Shown in pieces: positions 47,462-58,551 of a DNA stretch of 64,000 nt. The notes beneath the pieces are model-generated. The model saw only the letters and a program-made list of their open reading frames with translations, was not told the origin of the DNA and made no database searches. This DNA comes from Vitrella brassicaformis (taxonomy: Eukaryota; Sar; Vitrellaceae): positions 37,787 to 101,786 of the forward strand of contig CDMY01000360.1 of NCBI GenBank assembly GCA_001179505.1. Direction: 5' to 3'. The first letter of the stretch is position 1. Every line of letters starts with the position of its first letter. A program made the position numbers and the translations under genes.

Positions 47462-48405
47462 ATGACTCAATATCAGCCACTGCATACATCCCCTATGATC
47501 GTAGCTGTCACCCCTATGCCATCGTACCAGGCCCAACCGCCGCCCCGGCTGCCCGTCACTCAGAGCGTCACATACGTCCCGACTGCGGCCAGCGGACTGC
47601 AGTACGTGTCTACCATGACGCCCCCGGCCACCCCGAGCTCACGGCACGGCACTCAGTCGCTGTGGACGACCACAACGACGGCATCGAGCGGCGGGCCGGC
47701 TCCTGAGAGGATGGTTCAAAAGACCATGAGCGTGAGTGGCAGCAAGCCATACTTTGGTGGAGAGCCTGTGGGTCTCACGCTGCTCTACCGGCCTGACGAC
47801 CTGTGCGAAGGCAATGAATACCGCGTCGGTGAGTGCTCACAGACAGACAGACAGACAGCCAGGCAGAGAGAAGTGGATGCATTCACGTCGGTCGGCCGTC
47901 TCTGTGTTTTGGTTGTTGACTGAGCAGATTTGGCGTCTTTTCTCGCCCACGTTGAGGCTCGGTGGTGCTCGTGGGACAGCATAGAGGTTGGCAGCGTGCC
48001 AGGAGGGTACAAGTGCCTCGACGGTGGCGGCCCCGCTCACATGGGCATCTACCTCAAGAACCACAGCAAGCGGGACGGAGCCTTCTTCCTCGATAAGGCC
48101 GCCAAGGGCAATCCCGAAGGTGACACACACACACACGTGGCCACATACATATTCCCCTCTCTCCTCTTCAAATGTGTGTATGTGTGTGTGCAGGTCTGCG
48201 TGTGTATCACTGGCCTGACGGTGCGGCGCCTGAGGAGGAATCTCTGTTTCGCCACATCTACCCGGCCCCCTATGGCTGCCCGGAGCGACTGCTCGCCACA
48301 CTCAAGTGGCACCAAGGCATCCAATTCCACGCCATACTCGCCAAGTACGGACGGACGGCCCCAACAAACCCACACAACACACTTCTGTCCGCTCGGGCAT
48401 TGTAC

Positions 48406-48457
<52 letters not shown>

Positions 48458-48581
48458 CAGCTGTTACCACTTCGAGCGCGATGTGCGTGCGGCGGCGATG
48501 GCTCGCGACCGCGTGGAGTCCGTCAACACCTTCTTCACCATCAGTGGCGATATTGCCAGGCGACTCTGCTGCTGCCAATAG
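47462..48581 (+). CDS. Unknown protein with C-terminal CCCQ motif
   Basis: Exons 47462..47828, 47928..48119, 48194..48344, 48461..48581 (276 aa). The first 85 residues are Pro/Ser/Thr/Gln-rich and disordered (SYQAQPPPRLPVTQSVTYVP). The rest reads as a compact domain: VGLTLLYRPDDLCEGNEYRV, ARWCSWDSIEVGSVPGGYKCL, GIYLKNHSKRDGAFFLDKA, LRVYHWPDG, then HFERDVRAAAMARDRVESV. The protein ends RRLCCCQ at its stop. A terminal C-a-a-X with X = Gln is a farnesylation signal in many eukaryotes, and the neighbouring Cys could be palmitoylated, so attachment to a membrane is possible. No signal peptide or TM segment. I do not recognise the domain. The divergent neighbour is ankyrin copy 2. Confidence 0.7.
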
Positions 48582-49513
48582 CAATGGACACACCGGGGGG
48601 GGGGGGGCTGCCGGGTTTGTCTAGTGTGCTTGAGAGAGAGAGAGAGAGAGAACATTCCGTGAGTGGAATGGCGTCGGCTCCCGGGGTTGTGTGTGTGTGC
48701 TTGGAGATGCCCTTTCGCATCCTGAGTGTGACGGGTCGGAGACCTGGTCACATTCTCGATGCACCGGCGGGGTCAGGCAAGTCTGCACACATGATACTGG
48801 GAGTGACTGGGCGGTATGAATGAATGGGGGAGAAGAAGGAAGCAGTGCACGTTGCAACAGCTGACTGACCCTGCAGCTTTCTCGATATCTATATATCGAC
48901 AGGACAACACGTGTGCGTTGCGCGTGTGTACCTTTGCTTACCTCGATGGCGACGCAGCACATTAATGGCAATGGTCGAGGCTCGACCGTTGCCATTAATG
49001 TGCTTGGTTGCCCATGAGGTCCTCAAAGGCCACATCATCGCATCCCGCGCCCACGTGTCTGTGTGGGTGAAGTGAATGTGTGTATACCTATGTATGCTCT
49101 CTGTTGGCAAGCGACTGAGCCACGTCAATCAATTGCATTGCAATGAGTGCCTTCATTCAGATGAATGGATGGACATGCACGCCTGTCGGTCACCCACTCA
49201 CACACTCACACACCCGCTTGCCGCCCACCCTACCCACACCATTGGCTACACGCATCTGTCTGTCATGAATAATCACGGGCGATCCGATCTACTATTCTGC
49301 CTACAATATGCTCTGTGCAGCAGACCCATCCCATCCCTCCCTCCCTCCCTCCCTCTCTACACCCGACACGAATGTCTGTACCCGATTCAGCGGAAAACAG
49401 GCAAGCGCAGCTGCACACATGGATGGATGGATGGATGGAGACACACATGGATTGGATAGCTACGGAAAAAAACAGAAGGAAAGCGGCAAGGCAGCCAAGA
49501 ACACAGCCCCGAG
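48582..49513. other. Convergent intergenic region with a large palindrome
   Basis: Contains a 12-nt G run near 48596-48607, a GA tract at 48632-48650, a 49-bp near-perfect palindrome (48956-49004), CCCT repeats near 49337 and GGAT repeats near 49421. No gene seen. Confidence 0.6.
48956..49004. repeat. 49-bp near-perfect inverted repeat
   Basis: Arms 48956-48979 and 48981-49004 are reverse complements over 24 nt with one mismatch (a T/C difference at arm position 17) around a single central G. Outer part reads AGCACATTAATGGCAA. It lies between the 3' ends of convergent genes. Confidence 0.9.
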
Positions 49514-51206
49514 TCATTTGGAGTCCCTTTTTTGTGGGGGTCCCGCGGATGACCTGCGTGACTCCGTCAGCCTGGCCTGCCTGTCGGCCTTCTTGCTGTC
49601 CGCCTCCCTCTCGGCTCGCTGCAGCTGATCCCGGTGCTTGTCGAGCACCTCGGCCGGCAGCATTTTCTTGAACCACGGGTGCACCAGCGCCTCGGCTGCT
49701 GTGAAGCGGTTCTCGGGGATTTTGTTGAGAATGCCCTGCAGGAAGTTCATGCAGTCCTCTGACGGGGGCGGCATCAGCAGCTCGATGCACCGCAGCTTCA
49801 TGTCGGTCGGCAGCTGCAGCTGCACCAACGAAAGAACGAACGAACGAACGAACGAACGAACCAAAAAGGGACACAAACAAAGGGGCACCCACACAGGTAA
49901 GGTACTCACATCCCATTCGCTCGCTCTCTGCTGTCTTACTGACTTACATTGAGATCCGTGACGGCCTTGACGTACTTCTCTCTGCAACCAGACAAACAAA
50001 CACCTTTCCCTCTGTCTGTCTGTCTGTATGTCTCTCTGTCGTCTGCTCTGCTGCGTATGTGCTGACAGACGGACGTTCTGCGCGATGTGGTGTACTGCTT
50101 GAACCAGGCGGGCAGCTCGCCGAAGAGCATCCAGTAGAGCGATATGCCGGCACTCCAGAGGTCCGCCGGGAAGGAGTAGGACTTGAGGAACACCTCGGGC
50201 GCCATGAACGCCTCAGTACCACAGCAGTCCCACAACGACTGGTCGGCAGACGACAGCTGCACCGCCTGCACACACCCATCCATCCATCCATCCATAGTAC
50301 CCTCATTCTCTCTGGCTCTGTCCATCTGTCTGTCTGCTCGTGTGTGTGTGTGTGTGGGTCACTCACTGACCATTCCGAAGTCAGAGAGTTTGATGACGGT
50401 TGCTTCGTTTCTGTATTTCTCGGAGATGAGGAAGTTGGCAGGTTTGATGTCCCTGTGGACGATGTTGAGGGCGTGCATGTAGTGCAGCGCCAGCAGCACG
50501 TGGAAGATGCACACGGCCGACTCCTTCTCGCTCAGGCACTTCTCCAGCCGCATGCGGCTCGCCAGGTTGCCGTAGGGGCACTTCTCCAGCACCAGGTACA
50601 CCTTGTGGCTGATGAGAGTGAGAGTGAGAGGGGTGGGGGAAAGAACGGCACACAGAATGAGAGAGGGAGGGAGCGGGATGTGTGTCTTTGCTGACTCACT
50701 CTGAGATGAAGTGGTCGACCATTTTGATGATCATCGGCTGGTCGAAGCGCTTCATGACCTCTATCTCGTTGAGAATCTCCTCCTTCGGCGACCTCTTGAT
50801 CTCATTCTTCTCCTTCTCCTACACACACAGCACCATACAAGCAGTGAAAGACTAGACCACCCCATATGGCCCTCTCGATCCGTTCCTTTGTGGTCACCAT
50901 GAGTGTGGAGAGGCAGTCCTTGGCGAACTCATAGTCGTCCGAGTCGTCGAAGTTCTTGTCCTTGATCTGCTTCTTGAGCCGCTCTATCATGGCCTTGGTG
51001 TCGACCTTGGTGGCGTCATACCTGTCCTCCGCCCCCTGCACCACGAGCGTCTTGACGGCCACGCTCTTGGGCTTCCCCTCGCCCAGCGCCATCTTGCTGC
51101 TCTTGCCCTCCTTGACCAACCCGTACCCGCCCCTCCCCAACACCTTGCCGAGGGTGTACCGCTGCTTGAACTCCAACACCTCCTCGCTGCTACCACACGC
51201 ACCCAT
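49514..51206 (-). CDS. Ser/Thr protein kinase with acylated N-terminus
   Basis: Exons 51206..50898, 50818..50700, 50608..50371, 50265..50075, 49981..49948, 49819..49514 (398 aa). The kinase domain is nearly full length: Gly loop GKVLGRGGYGLVKEG, lysine strand SVAVKTLVV, helix C with EEILNEIEVMKRF, hinge YLVLEKCPYG, catalytic loop IVHRDIKPANFLI, DFGM, GTEAFMAPEVF, and FPADLWSAGISLYWMLFGELP. It closes with FTAAEALVHPWF, as CAMK-type kinases do, but there are no EF hands. The protein begins MGACGSSEEV: Gly2 with a small residue pattern fits N-myristoylation, and Cys4 could be palmitoylated, so it probably sits on a membrane. An inserted loop of about 60 residues between the Lys strand and helix C is unusual. 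The tail is Lys/Arg-rich. All key catalytic residues are present. Confidence 0.85.
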
Positions 51207-51494
51207 CACTGCTGCCTCGACTCGATGAACAGACAGGGGGCGGGGCCCTTCTTTGAGTGAGACCGATGCAATCAATGCACACGTGAAATCGGGGCGGGGA
51301 TGTGGAAATGGGGGCCAGTTGTTCGACGGTGGGGCTGCTTGAAACTCTCGCCGACGAGTTCTGGTATGCAATTGAGTGAAGGAGGTGGCTGAAGAGCGGC
51401 TGTTTCGCCCGCTCTGCCGGCGGAATTCCAGATCGCTATCTGGACTCGCAGCGCCAGATGAAGTGGAGATGAACGCGAAGAGATCTCGGCGAAG
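51207..51494. promoter_or_regulatory. Divergent 5' region, kinase / glycoprotein
   Basis: 288 bp between divergent ATGs. The TGCGAGCT octamer is not found here. Confidence 0.35.
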
Positions 51495-52539
51495 ATGAGT
51501 GCTTTCCTGCTGTTGCTGACACTTATTCCAGTCGTCATCTGTGAAGATCTGCAGCGTCCGCACAACGTGAGCATCACCAGGAGCAGCAACCGCTCCCTCT
51601 TCATCGCATCTCTGGCTGACTCCCACCACTACCACGACCCTTCCATCAGCGTCCATTGGCAGAGCACAGTCGCCATTTCAGCTCGTCACCATCGAACCAC
51701 CTCATGCGTCACACAGCATCATCAGCAAGCGGACGAACGAGAGGCGAGCAGCAGCGGCAATAGCACTGTCGCCCACGTGGCTGAGCGGCATCATCATGAC
51801 GCCGCGAACAACCTCTGCAAGGGTGGAATGCGATGTGACGCCACTACGGCCAATCGGACTCATCACCGGCAAGAGAATGATGCAAGTGGCGTCACGACTG
51901 CGGCCAATCTGAGTATTGGGGATCGCAACAGCACACCTGAGGGGAGGGTTGGCATATGGGGCAAGGTGCTTCGGGCCGTGGGGTTTGGCTATCGTGTTGT
52001 CAACGCGACGCACAGTCTGCGGCAGGCTGCGATGCGTGAAGGAGGTATGTGAATAAATACGGCACGGCAACAGTTAATTGTCCATGTGTTCCTTCCTCCT
52101 TTCTGCCCGCTCTGCTACTGGCGCTTCTCAGTCAGCCTGCTGCGCAATACGACGAGGGATGACCGGCGGAACACATCGACGCCGATCGAGTCTTCCGCAC
52201 AGAAGCGGCCGTCGGCGACAGTGCTGCGAGAGCACAACCACACGCACAAGTGGATGCTGCTGCTAGAGGTCAGTGAGAGCCAGCCAGCCAGCCAAACCCA
52301 CCTGTCTGGTGCTCGTGCGCGCGTGTGTGCAGGGGAGTGTGGCTGCGAGTTTGGTCATCGCATCGCTCATAGTCTGCATATACTCATCGGCCGTGGCAGC
52401 CGTGTTCCGAGAACGGCACGACGCTGCCCGAGCGGCGTATAATAACGCTGGTCCTGACAGCGGGCAACAACACCTGATAGCCCGGCAATCGATGGGCACG
52501 TCTGTGTCGACAACCACACCTAGGGGCTCTGACTCATGA
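51495..52539 (+). CDS. Single-pass membrane glycoprotein, unknown
   Basis: Exons 51495..52044, 52132..52268, 52333..52539 (297 aa). The N-terminus is a signal peptide (MSAFLLLLTLIPVVIC). The outer region is rich in His, Ser, Thr and Ala with ten N-glycosylation sequons in about 220 residues (for example NVS, NRS, NST, NRT, NLS, NAT, NTT, NTS, NHT). One hydrophobic segment near the C-terminus, SLVIASLIVCIYSSAVAAVF, would span the membrane, leaving a polar tail of about 45 residues. A short amphipathic stretch KVLRAVGFGYRVV lies before the second exon. There is no recognised domain. The composition suggests a surface or endomembrane coat protein. The frame closes cleanly at both introns. Confidence 0.65.
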
Positions 52540-52936
52540 CGACTGATAGATCTTTGGATGGATGGATGGCGGGAGGGCGCTATGTCTGTCTGTCTGTATG
52601 AGTATGAGAGTGTACATAAGAATACATGAAAGGGGCGAGAGGAGAGGAATGGTGGTGATGGTGGGTCTGTATGTTGTCTGATAGCGAAGTAAGTGGTCGA
52701 TTGAGTGACAGCAGGCGATGCGAGTGCGTGGACCACCGGGCCATCCATAATGTAAATCGGTCCATGCATCGGACACACAGTCCCGCCACTTTGGTGTCTG
52801 TTCCACTGCTCCCTCGAGGACCGTATGGGCGGCCAGTACTGCACATGACACAGCCAGTGACGCCCACCCAGAGGCCACGTGAGGCAGCAGTCAAACTGAC
52901 AAACGGACAGACACTCATCTCATCTCATGTACACAG
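52540..52936. other. Convergent intergenic region
   Basis: 397 bp between convergent stops, with short GGAT and CTGT repeats near 52557-52597. No gene seen. Confidence 0.55.
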
Positions 52937-54161
52937 TTATCTGTCCTTCCTGGCCCTTCTCATTTCCCTCCACCTCCTGACAGGCCTCGCAAACAGCTTG
53001 TAGGCCGCAATGCCGTTCAGCAGCCACAGCAGCCCCATCCCATACAGCAGACACCGCACGCACCCCATACTCACGCCCATCTCACTGTCACTGACACCCC
53101 TTCTCGCCCTCTCCCTCCCCCACCCCCACATAGTGCATAGCAGCTTGTAGCTGACCACACCCACCCACACTATCCGAAAGAGGGCGAATGTGCTGGCCAC
53201 GAAAAAGGCACACCACAGGTACTTGCCGCGAATCTTGGACCGCTCGCTGTCCGTATCAACATTGGCATCGTCATCATCATGGCTAGAGGGGTGGGGGTGG
53301 GGGTGGGGGTGGGGGTGGGGATGGGGATGGGGATGGGGGAGGGCGTTAGCATGGCGGCGCAGTTGTCGCAGCCGCAGACGGCCGAGGGCAACCAGACTGC
53401 CTGATGCCTCGATAGCGATGCATGATTGGGTCAGTATCCGAAAGTCGAGAGGCGTCTGCAGCGAAGTCAATATACCTGCACGCGCACCACACACAGACAC
53501 AGGGATGGATGTGTGCCTGCCTCAGTGGTTATCTCGGTGTTGATACGTGTGTCAGTCAGGTAGGTGTGCACAGCACACCTACATATGAGTGAAGCAGCGT
53601 GGTGCAGCAGCACAGAAGGGTCCTGACCGCTGGGCGGACCGATACCTATCAACAGCAAATCCAACACGTCATACGACACCTGAACACACACACACCACAC
53701 AACACACGACGACACACAGTGATATATCTCTGTGTGATCTGATCTGTATCTGCTCCCCTCCCTCACTCGCTGACCTCCATGAGGAAGGCAAAGACGGCCA
53801 CCCCCCGCCGGCGTCTCAGCCACGCCCCCACCGCCAGCAGGGTGGTGAGGCCGTTATGCACACACGTGTACCAGAGGTTGCGGTCGCTCCTCTCATCCAG
53901 CACGTACACGTTCGAGTCCAGTATGTCAGACCCGCTCCACCGCCGGGCGTACCGCTCTCGCCTCTCCTCTGCCGTGGGCGTGTCGCTCCGCTGCTGCATC
54001 TCCACTGGGATCGACTTGAATGCGGCTGATGGGGATGGGCCTTCGCAGATGAGCATGAGTGTGGCGGAGAGCAGGAGGGCGAGGGCGGTGTGGGTGAGGA
54101 GCTCAAGCAGGGGCACTGGGCCGACGGCGAAGGCGGACGCCAATGGCAGATCAATGGTCAT
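52937..54161 (-). CDS. TLC-domain membrane protein with His-Pro repeat loop
   Basis: Exons 54161..53775, 53679..53583, 53475..52937 (340 aa). The layout matches TLC (TRAM-LAG1-CLN8) proteins of the TMEM56/TLCD type: a first TM region (LLELLTHTALALLLSATLMLIC), the segment NLWYTCVHNGLTTLLAVGAW, YDVLDLLLIGIG, the conserved LLHHAASLI, then SLQTPLDFRILTQ, which parallels the STPFxNxRW motif, and late TM segments FFVASTFALFRIVWVGVV and YGMGLLWLLNGIAAYKLF. Between the last conserved motif and the next TM there is an insertion of about eight His-Pro pairs followed by SSHDDDD. TLC proteins act in lipid synthesis or lipid sensing; ceramide synthase activity is not implied since the LAG1 HH-D motif set is incomplete. 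The HP run is coded by a GTGGGG-type hexanucleotide repeat at about 53289-53340. Confidence 0.65.
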
Positions 54162-54441
54162 CAGCTTCAGTTAGTTGAGTTGACGCCACAGATCTGTGCG
54201 TCGCGTGCATCTTCATTCCAGCTAAGCTGTTGACTCATCGCATTCATGTCTTGGGTTGCTGTCGCTGTGGGATGGCGGCAGCGGTTCAGGCGCAGCGGTT
54301 GAGCTGCGAGCTCAAATTGTTTCTTCGTAAACTCGCGGAGTCTCCGAACCCGAGGCATCGCCAGTGTGCGTCGATGCATCCCAGCGGCAAACAACGTCAA
54401 CCGCGCCTACTTGGATGGTCAGATCTCTCACACTCAACACA
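54162..54441. promoter_or_regulatory. Divergent promoter, TLC / four-TM protein
   Basis: 280 bp between ATGs, with TGCGAGCTCA at 54305-54314. Confidence 0.45.
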
Positions 54442-55497
54442 ATGAATGCCTTTCCTGCCGCACAGCGCCTCTGTCCTCGTGTGCTCGTGTCTGTGCGCAG
54501 CCTTCCCTACCGGCCTGTGGTGATAGGTGCGGTGCTGCTCGTCCTCATCCATGCAGTGCTGTCCCTGGCGGCCTTGATGGTGCCGTCCCTGCACCACTAC
54601 CAGTACATCTCTGCCACAGTCTCAGCTGTGTCGGCGTACCTGTCGGCGGCCCTATCGATAATGGGCACAATACTCGCCTCTGTCGGTCAGAATTCAACGC
54701 TGGCTGGCACAACTGATGGATGGATGGATGGATGGATGGATGGATGGACGCTGTGTGTGCAGGTTTGATGGCCGCCATTCGCAGCAGTGTGTGCGGTCTT
54801 CGGCTGCTCAGCAGCTATGTGTTTGTGGAGCTGATCAGCAGCGTACTAATCTACGCTATAGACATGGTCAGCCAGCCGCGCAGACACACGAGGCCATCCG
54901 ATGCCTGCCTGCAGGCACGATGCCTGCCTGCAGGCACGACGCACCGACTGTATTGCACGTCTGTTTGTCTCTTTTCATGTCATGTCATGCAGGCCGGCTT
55001 TTGTGCGGCGCTGCACCTCCGGACAGAGCATCGGTTTGGCGTGTCCGAAAGCACCGAAGAGAATTTATCGAGACAGTGCCGTGACAAAAGAAGTAGGTCA
55101 ACAAGAAAGGCAAAGTGAGGTGTGTGCGTGTGTGTGTGTCATGCGTCTGTCTGCGACTGTAGTGGCGTATTCGGCTGTGTGGTGTGCCCTGTTCGCATGG
55201 CGGTGTGTGGTGCTGTGGCTGCTCAAAGTCCACACACACAGACTGCAGGTGAGGTACGGTGCGGTGCAGATGTGCGGATGTGGGAGGGGGAGTCGAGTCG
55301 AGTCGTACACACATTCACATGTCGACGTGTGTGCTCGGTGTGGTGTGGTGTGGCGTCAGTGTGATGTGCTGAGTGCGCGTCGAGCCAAGATGAGGAGCGA
55401 GGCTTCGAAGCTGTACATTCAAAACTACCACCACACATACCAGGCCGCCGACACCACACAACCACCACCAGCACCAGCACCATCAGCCGAGAGATAG
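54442..55497 (+). CDS. Small four-transmembrane protein, unknown
   Basis: Exons 54442..54685, 54763..54866, 54993..55092, 55163..55248, 55360..55497 (223 aa). Four hydrophobic segments: VVIGAVLLVLIHAVLSLAAL, a second starting ISATVSAVSAYLSAALSIMG, SYVFVELISSVLIYAIDM and MAYSAVWCALFAWRCVVLWL. A small loop with TEHRFGVSESTEENLSRQC separates TM3 and TM4. The tail is basic, then Pro/Ala-rich. The tetraspan shape recalls tetraspanin-like or claudin-like proteins, but no CCG motif or large extracellular loop is seen, so the family is open. The join at 55092/55163 was chosen because it restores an uninterrupted fourth TM; reading on in exon 3 would stop soon at a TGA near 55117. Confidence 0.65.
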
Positions 55498-55973
55498 GAG
55501 TCAGTCGTACACACAAAGTCGTCACACTTGTCAAGCTACACTCAGGTCAGCCCCAGGATGCGTGTGCGTGACGTATGCACTGCAATGCGTGTCTCCACGT
55601 GTGAATGAAATGAATGACGGTATTGCGATAAATGTCGTGTGTGTCATCAAACATGGCTGTACAGTAGTCCCCCACTCCTCTCCTCTCCATACACACTGGT
55701 GTGTGCCATACGCATCTGCCGATGTTTGTCCGCCGCAATCGTCCTCATCTGCCGGTCCACCATCACGCTTTGGCACAAAGTGATCGGACACACAGATCAG
55801 GACGAAACTTCAGACACAGCGGAGACAGAAAGCAGTCAGCACCGCCACTGGCAGCCCACCCAGCCACCGGACCACAGCCGCACAGTGTCAAAAATCTGCC
55901 TCGACAACGAACGCATGGAAAAACTTCTCACACACATCCACGCCCTCAACACAGCACAGCACTAGACACACAC
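55498..55973. other. Convergent intergenic region
   Basis: 476 bp between convergent stops; frames on the plus strand here look like chance. No gene called. Confidence 0.5.
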
Positions 55974-57541
55974 TCATCTGACGGTCTCCACCTGCCTCTC
56001 TGCCTCTTTGCTGGCGGCTGCAGGCTGTTTCTTCTTGGCGAACATGGTGGTGAATGGGTCGTACTCCTGCCCCTCCCTGGCTATCTTGCTGTAGTGTTCC
56101 TGCAGCGTGTCGCCGCCGTAGATCTCACCCGGGGCGGTCGTCAGCATGTCGTACTCGGCGTAGTACTTGCCGATGCGACCCAGCTCCGCCGCATCCTCCA
56201 TCTGCGGAAACCACCTATACACACACACAAACACACCAAGGATCCACGCCCGCGCCCCCTCCCTCCTCCGCACAGACAGACCTTCCGAGGAAGGCGAAGG
56301 CGCCAATGATGGGGTCGAAAGTGGAGAGAGGGAAGGTCCAGAACTTGGGTTCCTTGCCGAGTGCGTCGAACATCATGTTGCCCTGGTCCCGCATGGTGAG
56401 CGCACCGTCCGGCCCGCCGACGGAGAGGATGGCGTTCCACTTGGCGGGGTCCTTGACACAGCTGACCATGAAGGCCGCCAGGTCGGGTTCGCTGATGGGG
56501 TTGCAGCGGGTGATGGAGCCGTCACCGAACATGATGAATGGCCAGCCCTGGTCGAGGGTCTCCAGCTGACAAGGGGAGCGAGGGAGGGAGGGAGGGAGGG
56601 GCATGTGTGTCTTTGTCACGGAAGTGTGTGAGAGGTCCTTTGGCGTGGTTTGGTTTGCTCACTTGTCCGCTGAGGCTCTTGAAGAAAGCGGTCGGTCGCA
56701 CAATGGAGTGGGTGATGTCCTTGGCACCCTGCAATGCCGCCTCAAACTTCAACTGAGGAAGAGATCAACACATACACAGACGTACACAACAAACATCCAA
56801 ACCACTTGCGACCCTTCCCTCTTTTCCCTCACCCATCCATCCCATTCACCCACCCACCTTAGCAAATTGGAACTGCAGGACAGGTTTATTCACACAGAAA
56901 GCCGACAGCAGCACGAAATGCTTGGCCCCGCCCCTCCTCGCAGCCTCCAGCAGGTTCAGTGTCGCCTGATAGTCCACCGCATAGGCGTCACTCTTGACGC
57001 CGCTCCGGCTCGCCAAACACGACACAACCACGTCATAGCTCCCATCAGCAAACACTCCAGTCAGACTCTCCTCGTCCGTCACCTCAGCCCTCTTGACCGT
57101 GGCGCCCTCCATCAACCGCTCGTTGACCGCTGAGCCGGGACGTACAAGCGCGGTGGTTTGGTAGCCCTCGTTGACGAACTGTTGCACCACAAACCTCCCG
57201 ATGTACCCCGTGGCGCCGGCAACCAGCACTCTGATGGATGAAGGCGGCTTCTTCGATAGCTGCCGGGTGGCCTCAAGAGCACGTTGCTCGACCTTCTTGT
57301 CGTCACCGCCGGCAACCATTGCCAGAGAGGGATGCGGGAGAAATGGGGATGAGTCATGATGCCGCCGCAGCCTCGATAAAGAGCCAGATCTGTGATCGGT
57401 GAGCCGGGGTGGCTGGTGCAGGGGTGCATGGAAGGCGCCGGCTGCGGAAAGGATGAGCAGCAGAGATGGGACAAGCAGCCGAAGGGGGGGGAAGGTGTCA
57501 GCAGAGGGATCGGTTCGCAGGCGCCTCCTCGGCGGATGCAT
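55974..57541 (-). CDS. DVR: Divinyl chlorophyllide a 8-vinyl-reductase, plastid-targeted
   Basis: Exons 57541..56858, 56752..56663, 56565..56282, 56214..55974 (432 aa). It reduces the 8-vinyl group of divinyl (proto)chlorophyllide to ethyl with NADPH, a late step of chlorophyll synthesis. The Rossmann motif is [18 protein letters not shown], followed by [31 protein letters not shown], then [17 protein letters not shown] and [23 protein letters not shown], each lining up with plant DVR. The C-terminal part ([13 protein letters not shown]... [13 protein letters not shown]) also matches the plant enzyme. The leader has a hydrophobic segment [17 protein letters not shown], then FHAPLHQPP and an Arg/Ser-rich stretch: a bipartite plastid leader with Phe at the cleavage site. 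This gene shows that the host makes monovinyl chlorophyll. The ATG at 57541 is chosen so that the signal peptide is N-terminal. Confidence 0.9.
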
Positions 57542-58048
57542 GGCAGAAACTGGTGACGCAGCCCTATCCGTGGAGTGCCAGCGCTGCCTGATGGACGGCA
57601 TTGCGTGGAGATCGGCAGATCTCTGCGAGCCGACAAATGCGAGCTTAACTGAGGAAGCGCCAGATGGCAGGCTCTGCTTCATAAATAAATGATAGGTGCC
57701 TTTGTGCTTCAAACTCATTGAAGATCTCTCATTGAAGACCTCTCTCAAGACTGGACCAAAACTGGCTGCTGCTGGTTGGCATGCTCGTGGCAACACCATC
57801 GCATCCAATTGATCGCATCGATGGCTATGCAAAGCGAATGCCCATGTGCAAAGGTGAGCAGGCCGAATAAGACCATTTCTCGTCTGCTCGGGTGAGGTGA
57901 TGATACTTAAATGTGTGTCTGTGTGTGTGAGGGGCAGCGGCTCGCCTCTCTTTATCGCCAGACCCACTCCATCGTCTAATGCCCCAAAAGGCAGGGCTGT
58001 TCGTCCGCTCCTGAAGTCGAGGCGAGGCAGGTGCCATCGTCGTCGACG
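57542..58048. promoter_or_regulatory. Divergent 5' region of DVR, with TGCGAGCTTA
   Basis: 507 bp between ATGs. TGCGAGCTTA at 57638-57647, about 97 bp upstream of the DVR start. The DVR frame stays open to 57967 but has no leader-like sequence there. Confidence 0.4.
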
Positions 58049-58551
58049 ATGGCGCCTGTGTGTACAAGTTTAATGGTGATCAGGTGCCTCGTGCTGCACC
58101 GTCTGCGGCTGATGATCACGGAGTGGCGATGGAGCGACATTCGGGCAATGGGCAGGGCCGTCGCCAGAGAGGTATGCGGGTACATATCGACCACACGACA
58201 CCAAGCAAACGGCATGGAGGTTGTGAAATGCTGCTCTCGGATTGTGGAATACGCATGCAATGCGGCTTCTCCAAATGTCCTGTCCTGTCCCTCGTGCAGG
58301 TATCTGAGTGTATAGCTGCATTTCTGGCCCACGTGAGGGCACCTGGTGTGTCGCCACTAAGAGTGCTGACGGCATGGCTGAGCGGGAGAAAGCGGAGCAT
58401 GCCCCTGCACGACTGGTTACTTGACGAGATCTGTGAGGCGGTGGTCACTCGGCAAGTCTTCAAGGCCCACCAGCGTGATATTGTTCCCTTCATCCGGACT
58501 GTGGGCCCCTCGGCCCTCTGCACATGCTTGTCGATCATGCAGACGGCATGA
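58049..58551 (+). CDS. Small hypothetical protein, two exons
   Basis: Exons 58049..58171 and 58300..58551 (124 aa). The first exon gives a basic, hydrophobic N-terminus (SLMVIRCLVLHRLRLMITEW) and the second a helical domain (VSECIAAFLAHVRAPG, then HDWLLDEICEAVVTRQVFKAHQRD and VPFIRTVGPSALC). The intron (58172-58299) has a good donor GTATGC and an acceptor after a pyrimidine-rich tract, and the frame closes; the alternative reading without the intron is also open from 58060. No family recognised. It may be a real short gene or the 3' part of a larger one. Confidence 0.4.
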
